From Aphodomonas sp964553125 (GTDB lineage Bacteria > Bacillota > Clostridia > Christensenellales > Aristaeellaceae): 37,236 nt of DNA. Shown piece after piece: positions 16,738-25,293 of this stretch. Each line of letters opens with the position of its first letter. Position 1 is the stretch's first letter. A program made the translations under genes and the position numbers. The notes under the pieces are model-generated. The model did no database searches, was not told the origin of the DNA, and saw only the letters and a list, made by a program, of their open reading frames with translations. The stretch covers positions 1-37,236 of the forward strand of contig CAZKJW010000010.1 in NCBI GenBank assembly GCA_964553125.1, given 5' to 3'.

Positions 16738-17783
16738 CGAAACAGGTTCACTGCGGCCGCGTCGCCATCGGAGGCGGCGCGCCCGTTTCCGTTCAGTCGA
16801 TGACGAATACGGACACGCGCGACACCGAAGCGACGCTCGCGCAAATCAACGCGCTGCACGCTGCGGGCGCGGACATCGTCCGCGTTTCCGTATACGACGA
16901 AGCGTGCGTCAAAGCGGTGCGCGCGCTCGTCGATGCGTCCCCCGTGCCGCTGGTTGCGGACATTCATTTCGATTATCGCCTCGCGCTGGGCGCGATGGAA
17001 AACGGCATCCACAAGCTGCGCATCAACCCCGGAAACATCGGAGGCGAAGCGCGCGTGCGCGCCGTGGCCGATTGCGCGAAAGCGCACCATGTGCCCATCC
17101 GCGTCGGCGTGAACTCCGGCTCGGTTGAAAAAGCGCTGCTGGCGCGCTATGGCCGCCCCTCGCCCGAAGCGATGGCGGAGAGCGCGCTCAATCACGTCCG
17201 GATGCTGGAAAAGGCCGGCTTTTCCGACACGGTGATTTCCGTCAAGGCCAGCAACGCGCGCGAGACCATCGAGGTCAACCGGCTGCTCGCGCACAGATGC
17301 GACTACCCGTTGCACATCGGCGTAACCGAAGCGGGGCTTCCCGGAAGCGGCACAATCAAATCCGCCATTGCGCTGGGCGCGCTGCTAAGCGACGGCATCG
17401 GCGATACGATGCGCGTCTCTCTTTCCGGCGACCCTGTGGCGGAACCTGCCGCAGCGCTCGAAATTCTGCGCGCGCTGGGGCTGCGCCGCGGCGTGGACGT
17501 AATCTCCTGCCCGACGTGCGGCCGCACTTGCATCGACGTGGCGGGCATCGCCAGGCAGGTGGAACAGGCCGTGAAGGGCTGGGACTGCAATCTGCGCGTC
17601 GCGGTGATGGGCTGCGTCGTCAACGGCCCGGGCGAAGCGCGGGAAGCCGACGTCGGCGTGGCGGGCGCGCCGGACGGATTCGCCCTTTTCCGCAAAGGGC
17701 AGGCACCCGTTCCCATGCATGGCGACCCGGCGCAGGCGCTTCTTGCCGCCCTGCGGCAGATGAAGGACGAAACGGCACACTGA
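16734..17783 (+). CDS. ispG: 4-hydroxy-3-methylbut-2-en-1-yl diphosphate synthase
   Basis: A 349-residue iron-sulfur enzyme of the non-mevalonate pathway, converting MEcPP to HMBPP. The N-terminal TIM-barrel half has SVQSMTNTDTRD, VADIHFDYRLA and KLRINPGNIG. The C-terminal half has the cluster cysteines in CPTCGRTC and MGCVVNGPGE. It is the short bacterial form without an inserted domain. It is coupled to rseP by a four-base overlap. About 80 bases separate it from polC. Confidence 0.96.
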   Translation: MTKQVHCGRVAIGGGAPVSVQSMTNTDTRDTEATLAQINALHAAGADIVRVSVYDEACVKAVRALVDASPVPLVADIHFDYRLALGAMENGIHKLRINPGNIGGEARVRAVADCAKAHHVPIRVGVNSGSVEKALLARYGRPSPEAMAESALNHVRMLEKAGFSDTVISVKASNARETIEVNRLLAHRCDYPLHIGVTEAGLPGSGTIKSAIALGALLSDGIGDTMRVSLSGDPVAEPAAALEILRALGLRRGVDVISCPTCGRTCIDVAGIARQVEQAVKGWDCNLRVAVMGCVVNGPGEAREADVGVAGAPDGFALFRKGQAPVPMHGDPAQALLAALRQMKDETAH

Positions 17784-17803
17784 AAAAAAGCCGCGCCAGC
17801 GGC
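17783..17803 (-). terminator. Terminator-like hairpin oriented against the operon
   Basis: Read on the minus strand, GCCGC-TGGC-GCGGC is followed by seven T residues. On the plus strand it has A-runs instead and would not terminate. No minus-strand gene lies to its right until beyond polC, so it may stop antisense transcription or be fortuitous. Confidence 0.4.
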
Positions 17804-17864
17804 GCAAAAAGCCGTTCAATTTCCGCTCATTTTTCCGCCTCCACAGCCACAGAAAGGACAAACT

Positions 17865-20800
17865 ATGGACTGGCAATCGCTTCTGCAAGGCTCCATGGCC
17901 TCGCTTGTTCCGCACCTGACGCTGGAAAAAGTCATCGTCAGCCGCGACGGAAGCAAGCTCCTCGTCTGCTTTCTTGCCGATAAGCTCGTTGAGGAGCAGG
18001 AATATCTCCGCCTGCGCGATCTGCTGCAAAACGCGTTCCGCGGCTTCAAGGTGTCGCTGCGCGTGTGCTCTCCCGCGCTGGCGGACGACGTGCGCCGCGA
18101 TATCACGCCCTATCTGCCCTTCCTCGCGGACTGCCTCTCGCGCGGCTCGCCCGGCGTCAAGCCGTGGCTGCGCAACGCCCAATGGCGCTTCGAGGGCGAG
18201 CGGCTCATCGTCGCGCTGCCGAGCGAGGAAGCGCTGCGCTACACGCGCGTGAAGGAGCTGGACAAGCGGCTGGGCGAAATCATGCAGGATGTATTCCGCA
18301 TGAAGCCGGAGCCGGTGTTTATCTGCAGCGTGGACGTTGAAGCGCAGAAGGCGCGCGTGGCCGCGCTGGAGCAGCGCGCGCAGGAGGCCGTGGCGGAGCA
18401 GGCCAAGCAGCTCGCCAGGGAAGCGCAGGAAAAGAAAAAGCCGGAAGGCCCGCAGCGGATTCTCGGCCTTGCCATTCGGGACGAAATCCTGCCCATCTCC
18501 GAGCTGAAGGAGGACAGCGGGCGCGTCGCCATCCGCGGCACGGTTGTTTCGGCGGAAACGCGCGACCTGCGCGGCGGCGAGATGCGGCTGCTCACCTTCG
18601 CCCTCACCGACTATACCAGCACCATCAACTGCAAGGCGTTTCTGCGCTTCCGCCATAAGCGGCCCGGCACTGAAACCGGCGGCGCGCCCGATTCCGGGCC
18701 TACGCCGGAGGAAATCGAGCGCGTGAACAACATCTGCGCGGCCACCAAGCCGGGCGCATGGCTCACCGTGCGCGGAGAATGCCAGGCGGACAAATATTCG
18801 CACGACATCGTCGTGATGCTCAACGACATCGAAACCGCCAAAGCGCCGCCCGAGCGGGAGGACACGGCCGAGGAAAAGCGCGTGGAGCTGCATCTGCACA
18901 CGCAGATGAGCACCATGGACGGCATTTCCTCCGCAAGCGACCTGATCGCGCAGGCCGCCAAGTGGGGACACCCCGCCGTGGCGGTGACGGATCACGGCGT
19001 GGTGCAGGCGTTCCCCGAAGCCTTTGCGGCGGCGAAGAAAAACAACATCAAGCTCATTCCCGGCTGCGAGGGCTACCTCATCGACGATTCGGACATCGTC
19101 CTCAACCCCGACAAGCGCGGCCTGAAGGGCGATATCATCGTCGTCGATTTTGAGACGACGGGCCTGAGCAGCAAGAACGATCGAATTATTGAAATCGGCG
19201 CGGTGCGCCTTCGGGACGGGCAGGTGCAGGACGACCTCTCTCTGATGGTCGATCCGGGCGTTCCGCTGCCGGAGAAGATCACCACGCTGACGGGCATCAC
19301 CAACGCCATGGTTCACGGCCAGCCCGCCTTTGCCGAGCTTGCGCTGCAGCTGCTTCATTTTATTGGCGACGGCGTATTCGCCGCACATAACGCGCCGTTC
19401 GATTACGGCTTCCTTCAGGAGGAGCTCAAGCGCTGCGGCATGGAATGGAGCGGCCCCGTGCTCGACACGCTGGCGTTCGCCCGCAAGGCGTATCCGAAGC
19501 TGAAGAGCTTCAAGCTGGGCGCGCTGTGCAAGCATCTGGGCGTCAGCCTTAAAAACGCGCACCGCGCGGTTCACGACGCGAAAGCCACGGCGCTTTGCCT
19601 TGCGCGGATGCTCGCACTGGCGGAAAGCCGCGGCATTACAAGCCTGGACGAGCTGAATCACGGCTTCACGGAAAGCGCTATCGGCGAAAGCCACCATATC
19701 ATCCTGCTGGCCACCTGCCAGGACGGCATCACCAACCTCAACCGGCTCGTTTCCGCCGGCCATCTGGAGTATTTCTCGCGCAAGCCGCACATGCCGCGCA
19801 AGCTGATCCAGAAATACCGCGCGGGGCTGCTTCTGGGCAGCGCATGCGAGGCGGGCGAGCTGTTCCGCGCCGTGCTGGACGGCAAGGACGAGCGCACACT
19901 CTCGCGCATCGCGCGATTCTACGACTACCTCGAAATTCAGCCCGTGGGCAACAACGAGTTTCTTGTGCGCGAAGGGCGTGTTAAGGATGACGACGAGCTG
20001 CGCGAGCTGAACAAAAAAATCGTCCGGCTGGGCGAAAAATGCGGCATTCCCGTCGTCGCCACCGGCGACGTGCATTTCCTGCGCCCCCGCGACGCGCAGG
20101 CGCGCGCCATTTTGCAGGCCGGGCAGGGCTTCTCCGACGCGGACAATCAGGCGCCGCTCTACTTCAAAACCACCGACGAAATGCTGGAGGAGTTCAGCTA
20201 TCTGGGCGAAAAAAAGGCGCGCGAGGTCGTCATTGAAAACCCGCGCAAAATCGCCGATAAAGTGGGCGAGGTGCGCCTTTTCCCCAAGCATCCGGAGGGC
20301 AAGGAAACCTTCCAGCCCTTCTGGGCGGACGCGGCCGACGATATTCAGAACCGCAGCTGGGGCGAGGCGCGGAGCCGCTACGGCGAGGAGCTTCCCGAAA
20401 TCGTCAGCGCGCGGCTTGAAAAGGAGCTTGGCTCCATCATCGGCTACGGCTTCGCAACGCTGTATTCCATCGCGCAGAAGCTGGTCTCCAAATCGAACGC
20501 CGACGGCTATCTGGTCGGCTCGCGCGGATCGGTCGGCTCGTCGTTCGTCGCCACAATGTGCGGCATCACCGAGGTCAACCCGCTGCCGCCGCACTATCGC
20601 TGTCCCAACCCCGACTGCAAGTGGAGCTACTTCGACGTCAAGCACGAGCTGGCCACCTGCGGCGTTGACCTGCCGCCGAAGAAATGCCCCGTCTGCGGCA
20701 CGGAGTGCCTCCGCGAAGGGTTCGATATCCCGTTCGAGGTGTTCCTCGGCTTCAAGGGCGATAAGGTTCCCGATATCGATCTGAACTTCTCGGGCGTATA

Positions 20801-22193
20801 CCGCCCGACGGCGGCAAAATACGTCGAAACGCTGTTCGGCGCGGGCAACGTATTCCGCGCGGGCACCATCGGCACCATGGCCGATAAAACGGCCTATGGC
20901 TACGTGAAAAAATACATGGAGGAGCGTGGCCGGCAGGTTCCCGAGGCGGAGATGAACCGCCTTGCGCTGATGTGCGTGGGCGTTAAGCGCACCACGGGCC
21001 AGCACCCGGGCGGCATTGTCGTATTGCCGCGGCAATACGAAATCTATCAGTTCACCGCCATTCAGCACCCTGCCGACGACCCGGAAAGCGGCGTCGTCAC
21101 CACGCACTACGATTTCGGCTCCATGCACGACGTGCTCGTCAAGCTCGACCTACTCGGCCACGACGATCCGACGATGATCAACATGCTCGAACGTCTCACC
21201 GGCGAAAACGCCAAGCTGCTGCCGCTCAACGACCCGGGCGTGATGAGCCTGTTCTCCAGCCCCAAGGCGCTGGGCGTGACGGAGGATCAGATTCGCTGCA
21301 CCACCGGCACCTACGGCATTCCGGAGTTCGGCACGCACTTCGTGCGCGGTATGCTCGACGAAACGCACCCGAGCACGATGGACGAGCTTGTGCGCATTTC
21401 GGGTCTGTCCCACGGCACGGACGTATGGCTCGGCAACGCGTCCGACCTGATTGAATCGGGCGTTGCCAAGCTGAAGGACTGCATCTGCTGCCGCGACGAT
21501 ATCATGAACGCGCTGATCATGCAGGGCGTGGAAAAGAAAATGGCGTTCACCACCATGGAATCCGTCCGCAAGGGGCGCGGCCTCAAGCCGGAAATGGAGC
21601 AGGCCATGCGCGACGCGGGCACGCCGGAGTGGTTCATCGACAGCTGCAAGAAGATCAAATACATGTTCCCGAAGGGGCATGCCGTCGCCTATGTGACCAT
21701 GGCGCTGCGCGTAGCGTGGTTCAAGCTCTATCGCCCCACGGCGTACTACGCGGCCTACTACACCGTCCGCGCCGACGCGTTCGACGTCAACCTCATGTCC
21801 AAATCTCCGGACGAGCTGCGCGACACGCTGGACGATCTTGCAGCGCGCCAGAAAACGCTGACCGCCGCCGAAAAGGATCAGATTACGCTGGGCGAAATCG
21901 CCCTTGAAATGGCGTGCCGCGGCATCCGTCTTTTGCCCATTGACCTTTACAAAAGCGAGGCAGAGGATTTTCAGGTGATCGGAAACGACATCCTGCCGCC
22001 GTTCAACGCCATCCCCGGCCTCGGCCTGAGCGCCGCGCTTTCCATTGTCGAAGCGCGCAAGGCCGGCCCCGCGTTCCTGTCCGTGGAGGATCTATGTATG
22101 CGCGCGAAAATCGGCGCGGGCGTTGTGGAAATGTTGCGCGCGCAGGGCGCGCTCGACGGCCTGCCGGAAACGAGTCAGGTTTCGTTCTTCTGA
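17865..22193 (+). CDS. polC: DNA polymerase III alpha subunit, PolC type
   Basis: A 1442-residue replicative DNA polymerase of the low-GC Gram-positive lineage, with built-in proofreading. Domains in order: an N-terminal region; an OB-fold near residue 220 (VAIRGTVVSAETRDL); a PHP domain beginning near 340 (VELHLHTQMSTMDG, AVTDHGVVQ); and a DEDDh 3'-5' exonuclease from about 423 (IIVVDFETTGLSSKNDRIIE) inserted into the PHP domain, as usual in PolC. A zinc-binding pair CPNPDC and CPVCGTEC follows near 913-948, then the polymerase core with PDIDLNFSG near 970 and the C-terminal helix-hairpin-helix region. AAAGGA precedes the ATG. It is the last gene of the conserved block; proS, often found between rseP and polC, is absent. 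Confidence 0.97.
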   Translation: MDWQSLLQGSMASLVPHLTLEKVIVSRDGSKLLVCFLADKLVEEQEYLRLRDLLQNAFRGFKVSLRVCSPALADDVRRDITPYLPFLADCLSRGSPGVKPWLRNAQWRFEGERLIVALPSEEALRYTRVKELDKRLGEIMQDVFRMKPEPVFICSVDVEAQKARVAALEQRAQEAVAEQAKQLAREAQEKKKPEGPQRILGLAIRDEILPISELKEDSGRVAIRGTVVSAETRDLRGGEMRLLTFALTDYTSTINCKAFLRFRHKRPGTETGGAPDSGPTPEEIERVNNICAATKPGAWLTVRGECQADKYSHDIVVMLNDIETAKAPPEREDTAEEKRVELHLHTQMSTMDGISSASDLIAQAAKWGHPAVAVTDHGVVQAFPEAFAAAKKNNIKLIPGCEGYLIDDSDIVLNPDKRGLKGDIIVVDFETTGLSSKNDRIIEIGAVRLRDGQVQDDLSLMVDPGVPLPEKITTLTGITNAMVHGQPAFAELALQLLHFIGDGVFAAHNAPFDYGFLQEELKRCGMEWSGPVLDTLAFARKAYPKLKSFKLGALCKHLGVSLKNAHRAVHDAKATALCLARMLALAESRGITSLDELNHGFTESAIGESHHIILLATCQDGITNLNRLVSAGHLEYFSRKPHMPRKLIQKYRAGLLLGSACEAGELFRAVLDGKDERTLSRIARFYDYLEIQPVGNNEFLVREGRVKDDDELRELNKKIVRLGEKCGIPVVATGDVHFLRPRDAQARAILQAGQGFSDADNQAPLYFKTTDEMLEEFSYLGEKKAREVVIENPRKIADKVGEVRLFPKHPEGKETFQPFWADAADDIQNRSWGEARSRYGEELPEIVSARLEKELGSIIGYGFATLYSIAQKLVSKSNADGYLVGSRGSVGSSFVATMCGITEVNPLPPHYRCPNPDCKWSYFDVKHELATCGVDLPPKKCPVCGTECLREGFDIPFEVFLGFKGDKVPDIDLNFSGVYRPTAAKYVETLFGAGNVFRAGTIGTMADKTAYGYVKKYMEERGRQVPEAEMNRLALMCVGVKRTTGQHPGGIVVLPRQYEIYQFTAIQHPADDPESGVVTTHYDFGSMHDVLVKLDLLGHDDPTMINMLERLTGENAKLLPLNDPGVMSLFSSPKALGVTEDQIRCTTGTYGIPEFGTHFVRGMLDETHPSTMDELVRISGLSHGTDVWLGNASDLIESGVAKLKDCICCRDDIMNALIMQGVEKKMAFTTMESVRKGRGLKPEMEQAMRDAGTPEWFIDSCKKIKYMFPKGHAVAYVTMALRVAWFKLYRPTAYYAAYYTVRADAFDVNLMSKSPDELRDTLDDLAARQKTLTAAEKDQITLGEIALEMACRGIRLLPIDLYKSEAEDFQVIGNDILPPFNAIPGLGLSAALSIVEARKAGPAFLSVEDLCMRAKIGAGVVEMLRAQGALDGLPETSQVSFF

Positions 22194-22265
22194 TTCCCCC
22201 AAGCATCGGGAAAACGATGCGCAGCGCAGGCAAGATGCTTGAAGCGCGGTCATACGGTGCTTTTG

Positions 22266-22314
22266 CCCGGCAGCTTGCAGGTGAGTCCTGCTTTTAATCT
22301 GCCGGGCTTTTTGC
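22266..22314 (+). terminator. Terminator of polC / structured repeat copy A
   Basis: Outer stem CCCGGCAG/CTGCCGGG, inner stem GCAGG/CCTGC, followed by CTTTTTGC. It is the first rho-independent-type signal after polC and the first of three related hairpins. Confidence 0.7.
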
Positions 22315-22400
22315 GGGGGCTCACTTTGCTGATTTCTTTGAGACCCGCCGAAACGACAAATTAAGCCCCGCCCCCAAGCTGGCACTATATGCCGCACCTT

Positions 22401-22548
22401 CAACGCGAATCCACCTGCTTCAGCGCACGGTATTTTTACCCGGCAGCTTGCAGACTGGTTCTGCTTTTGCGCTGCCGTTTTTTTTGCAGGGCTTCACTTT
22501 TACCTCTGGCTTTGCCCGATCATCTCGCCCACGCCCGCTTCCCTCCCA
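22401..22548 (+). repeat. Structured repeat copy B
   Basis: Begins CAACGCGAATCCACCTGCTT and contains the hairpin at 22439-22477 (outer CGGCAG/CTGCCG, inner GCAGA/TCTGC) followed by eight T residues, then GGGCTTCACTTTTACCTCT. It is nearly colinear with copy C, 226 bases further on. Confidence 0.7.
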
Positions 22549-22626
22549 ACGTTTCAGCAGCCGTTTTTTTCTCCACCCTAACGAATCAATCCCCCGAACC
22601 CTACCGCCATGTACCTCGCACGTCCC

Positions 22627-22765
22627 CAACGCAAATCCACCTGCTTCGGCGCACGGCGCTTTTCCCCGGCATCTTGCAGACAGGTTCTGCTTTTGCGCTG
22701 CCGGGCTTTTGCATGGCTTCACTTTTACCTCTCCCGATTCCCTCGTCCACGCCCTTCCCCCTCCA
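22627..22765 (+). repeat. Structured repeat copy C
   Basis: Begins CAACGCAAATCCACCTGCTT and contains the hairpin at 22665-22705 (outer CCCGGCA/TGCCGGG, inner GCAGA/TCTGC) followed by CTTTT, then GGCTTCACTTTTACCTCT. Most differences from copy B fall in loops and flanks. Confidence 0.7.
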
Positions 22766-22867
22766 AATCCCCCACGCCCACCTTCACCATCATGCGTCGC
22801 GTCCTCACACCGCCATGAATCCCGCCCCGCTTCGTCCGCCGCCCTCGCCCCAAAACAGACAACTCAA

Positions 22868-22911
22868 AAGCGCCCGGGCGTTCTCCTTCCATAAGAACCG
22901 CCCGGGCGCTT
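22868..22911 (-). terminator. Intrinsic terminator of the leftward flavoprotein operon
   Basis: A 13-bp GC-rich stem AAGCGCCCGGGCG/CGCCCGGGCGCTT extended by TTCT/AGAA past one bulged base. On the minus strand it is followed by TTTT. It lies 36 bases after the last leftward gene. Confidence 0.85.
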
Positions 22912-22947
22912 GTTCCGCTTTCCCGTTGGCTTTTCAGGCTTTGTTGT

Positions 22948-24288
22948 TTACACGTTTTCCGGCGCTTCGGGCAACAGACCCGGGATCGTCCCCCGCTGTG
23001 CCAGCGTCCTGCGAAGCAGCGCCGGATCCAGCCCGGCAACGCTTCCGCCCTCCGCGCAGAACTGCGCGGCCATAACACCCGCCGCCTCGCCGACAGCCAT
23101 CATCGTCGCCTGCACGCGCAGGGACGCAAACGCTTGCGCGTCGGCGCAGATGCACCGTCCGGCGGCGAGCAGATTGCTCATGCCCCGCGGGATGAGCGCC
23201 GTGTGGGGAATGTACGCGGCGGAGTCGAAATATTGCAGCGTCTGATCGCTCGTCTGCACGCAGTGGCGGTCGATCGGATGGGCGCAGCGCGCCACGGGGC
23301 AGGGATATTCGCGCCCGGCCAGCATGTTTTCCACCGTCACGGCCTCCAGCCCCAGAATACGCCGCGTTTCGCGGACGCCGGGGTTCACGCCGGAGGCGAC
23401 GATGTTGCAGTTGCGGAACTCGGGGTATTTCCTTTTCAAAAGCGCCACGATGTTGAACATGTCCTCCCGCAGCGCGCACTCCGCCCGCGTCATGTCCGCC
23501 CTGTCCGCGCCGTTCGCCGCGCAGCGCGTCACATTGACGATCAGGCTGTTGCCCTGCACCGTGCTGTTGAACCATGGCCCACCGAACTGCCGCAGCTCGC
23601 CGCGCGCCTCGCATTCCTTCAGATAGTTATGAATTCGGAGGTTGATGGAATTTGCGCCGCCCACGCCATTGTGGTGGATGCAGTCGCGCAGCAGGTCCGT
23701 TTCAATGTCCACGTCCTCCAGCACGAAGCACAGGCTCATCGGCTGAAGCGCGCCCTCGTCGGGCATCATGGGCACGCCCGCCATGCGGCACAGATCGGCG
23801 TCGCCCGTCGCATCAATGAAGCATTGCGCCGCGACGGCTTCCAAGCCGTTTTTTCCGGCGATTACGCCGTGCGTCACCCTTCCGTCCTCGCAAAGGCAGG
23901 CGGCAAGCGTTGCGTTGGTCATGAGCTTCACGCCGCTTTCCAGACACATGCGCTGGGCGATGAGCTTATAGGTTTCCACATGGTAGGAAACATGCCCCTT
24001 GGGATACTCGACAATGGCTGCGTTTTCCGCCTCCAGCCGCTTCACCAGCTCCCACGCGATGCCGCCGACAACCTGCCGGCCTTTCTGGAAGAAGCCGCTG
24101 ATCGGCGCGACGTAGCCCATGGCGGCCGTGCCGCCCAAAGCGCCGAGCCGTTCGATCAGCACGGTCTTTTTGCCCGCGCGCGCGGCGGAAATTGCAGCCG
24201 TCAGCCCAGCAGGGCCGCCGCCGAACACCGCAACGTCGCATGTTTCCGTCACAGGAACCGCGCTGCTGAATTGCACTCGTTCCGTCAT
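22948..24288 (-). CDS. FAD-dependent oxidoreductase (flavoprotein 1)
   Basis: A 446-residue flavoprotein of the FAD_oxidored group. The N-terminal Rossmann motif is VFGGGPAGLTAAISAARAG, followed by LIERLGALGG, and it has IDATGDADL at mid-chain. Family motifs GVRETRRILG and, near the C-terminus, GRCICADAQAFASLRV with GEAAG are present. No signal peptide or membrane segment is seen, so it is probably cytoplasmic. The start follows GGGAG and lies one base after the preceding gene's stop, so the two are translated together; an in-frame extension into that gene was rejected. It is one of four divergent paralogs in this locus. The substrate is unknown; oxidation or flavin-assisted isomerisation of a sugar-like compound is inferred from the importer and kinase nearby. 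Confidence 0.87.
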   Translation of the reverse strand: MTERVQFSSAVPVTETCDVAVFGGGPAGLTAAISAARAGKKTVLIERLGALGGTAAMGYVAPISGFFQKGRQVVGGIAWELVKRLEAENAAIVEYPKGHVSYHVETYKLIAQRMCLESGVKLMTNATLAACLCEDGRVTHGVIAGKNGLEAVAAQCFIDATGDADLCRMAGVPMMPDEGALQPMSLCFVLEDVDIETDLLRDCIHHNGVGGANSINLRIHNYLKECEARGELRQFGGPWFNSTVQGNSLIVNVTRCAANGADRADMTRAECALREDMFNIVALLKRKYPEFRNCNIVASGVNPGVRETRRILGLEAVTVENMLAGREYPCPVARCAHPIDRHCVQTSDQTLQYFDSAAYIPHTALIPRGMSNLLAAGRCICADAQAFASLRVQATMMAVGEAAGVMAAQFCAEGGSVAGLDPALLRRTLAQRGTIPGLLPEAPENV

Positions 24289-24289
24289 T

Positions 24290-25204
24290 TCACTCTGCTC
24301 CCTTCGTCCAGTCCAGCACGTAAAGCCCGCCGTCGCAGGTGTTGCACAGCAGCTTCCCCTCATACCAGTCGCAGCACTCGATTTCTTCGCCGCAGAGCGC
24401 CTCGTCCAGATGGTCTACCATATAAAGCGCCTTCTTTTCGTGCACGTCGAACGCCATCATCCGGTCGGGGTAGCCGATCTTCGGACAGCCGAACGTGTAG
24501 TACAGCACGCCGCCGGTCAGCTGGCCGCCCTGCGTGAACTCCACATCCGACTCCACAACGAACTGATCCTGAATATCCTTCGCGCTCAGGCGGATCATCG
24601 TGCCCTCCTCCACTTCCGGCAGCGGGAAGCGAGTGATGATGTACGCGTTTTTCTCGCCCTCCGGCACGCAGCCGCGCTTGGTGCGGTAGCGCGCGGAGAA
24701 GATATACAGCGTCTTTTCCTCCGTGTCGGCAAAAAACGCTGGGCAGCCCCAGCAGGGCGCCACCCACGGCGTGCCCTCCGTGTCCGAAGGCTGATAGGTG
24801 ATCGTCTGCACCGAATGCGCCTGATAGCCTTCGCCGGTCTTGACAATGTTTTCCACGCTGAGGCGATAATAGTAGCCGTCCTCGTCCGCGCCGGTTCCCG
24901 CGCCCGTCGTCACATACAGGAGCGGAATGGGGTTGCCCTGATAATGCGTCCCGACGAACATGCAGTGATTGGCGTGGTTTTTATAGTCGGCGCTTGGCGT
25001 TCCCTCGTTGAAGGATCCGAGCCGGAAGGACGTCAGCGGCTTTGCCGCCCGCGATTTCAAATCGTATACCGCGCATGCGCCGGTGTCGTAGAGGATGAAC
25101 GCCTCATCCTGCCAAATGGCCATGCCCTGCGCGGAGCGCATGATTTTGTCAAATCGCATATACAGGCGGCTTCGGCTGCCGTCATAAACGGGATAGCTGC
25201 TCAT
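24290..25204 (-). CDS. Protein of unknown function, possibly beta-propeller-like
   Basis: A 304-residue protein I do not recognise. It is rich in aromatic and beta-forming residues, with recurring short strands such as AFILYDTGACAVYDL, LLYVTTGAGTG, TLYIFSARY, VLYYTFGCPK and KLLCNTCDGGLYVLD. This spacing suggests a beta-propeller. It also has many cysteines (WVAPCWGCPAFF, EIECCDWYEGKLLCNTCD), which could bind metal. There is no signal peptide, so it should be cytoplasmic. AAAGGAGAGG precedes the ATG. It lies between two flavoprotein genes and ends one base before flavoprotein 1, which argues for a shared role such as a partner subunit, lyase or isomerase. Confidence 0.65.
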   Translation of the reverse strand: MSSYPVYDGSRSRLYMRFDKIMRSAQGMAIWQDEAFILYDTGACAVYDLKSRAAKPLTSFRLGSFNEGTPSADYKNHANHCMFVGTHYQGNPIPLLYVTTGAGTGADEDGYYYRLSVENIVKTGEGYQAHSVQTITYQPSDTEGTPWVAPCWGCPAFFADTEEKTLYIFSARYRTKRGCVPEGEKNAYIITRFPLPEVEEGTMIRLSAKDIQDQFVVESDVEFTQGGQLTGGVLYYTFGCPKIGYPDRMMAFDVHEKKALYMVDHLDEALCGEEIECCDWYEGKLLCNTCDGGLYVLDWTKGAE

Positions 25205-25293
25205 TTTTTCCTCTCCTTTAACGCCGTGTTTCCCGGACGCAGTGCGGCGGGTTGTGTTTTTTTATCGCCCTTTCGGGCTTTGAAGGCCGCGCG

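Larger units (their letters stand above)
22194..22947. other. Gene-free stretch between polC and the flavoprotein operon
   Basis: About 750 bases between convergent transcripts with no credible gene. It holds three copies of a structured repeat with terminator-like hairpins and, at the right end, the strong terminator of the leftward flavoprotein operon. The remainder is C- and T-rich on the plus strand, with short open frames that only mirror the repeat. Confidence 0.75.

Noticed and set aside
17385..21128. 1247-residue open frame on the minus strand opposite ispG and polC
   Set aside because: Same GC-driven artefact; low-complexity R/A/H-rich sequence with no family features, and it covers two well-supported genes.
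22420..22722. 100-residue minus-strand frame containing two similar 30-residue segments
   Set aside because: The similarity simply reflects DNA repeat copies B and C. The frame has no supported ribosome site, and the hairpin structure explains the conservation better.
22250..22765. CRISPR array in the polC downstream region
   Set aside because: Only three copies, over 100 bases each, irregular spacing, no constant short repeat and no cas genes.
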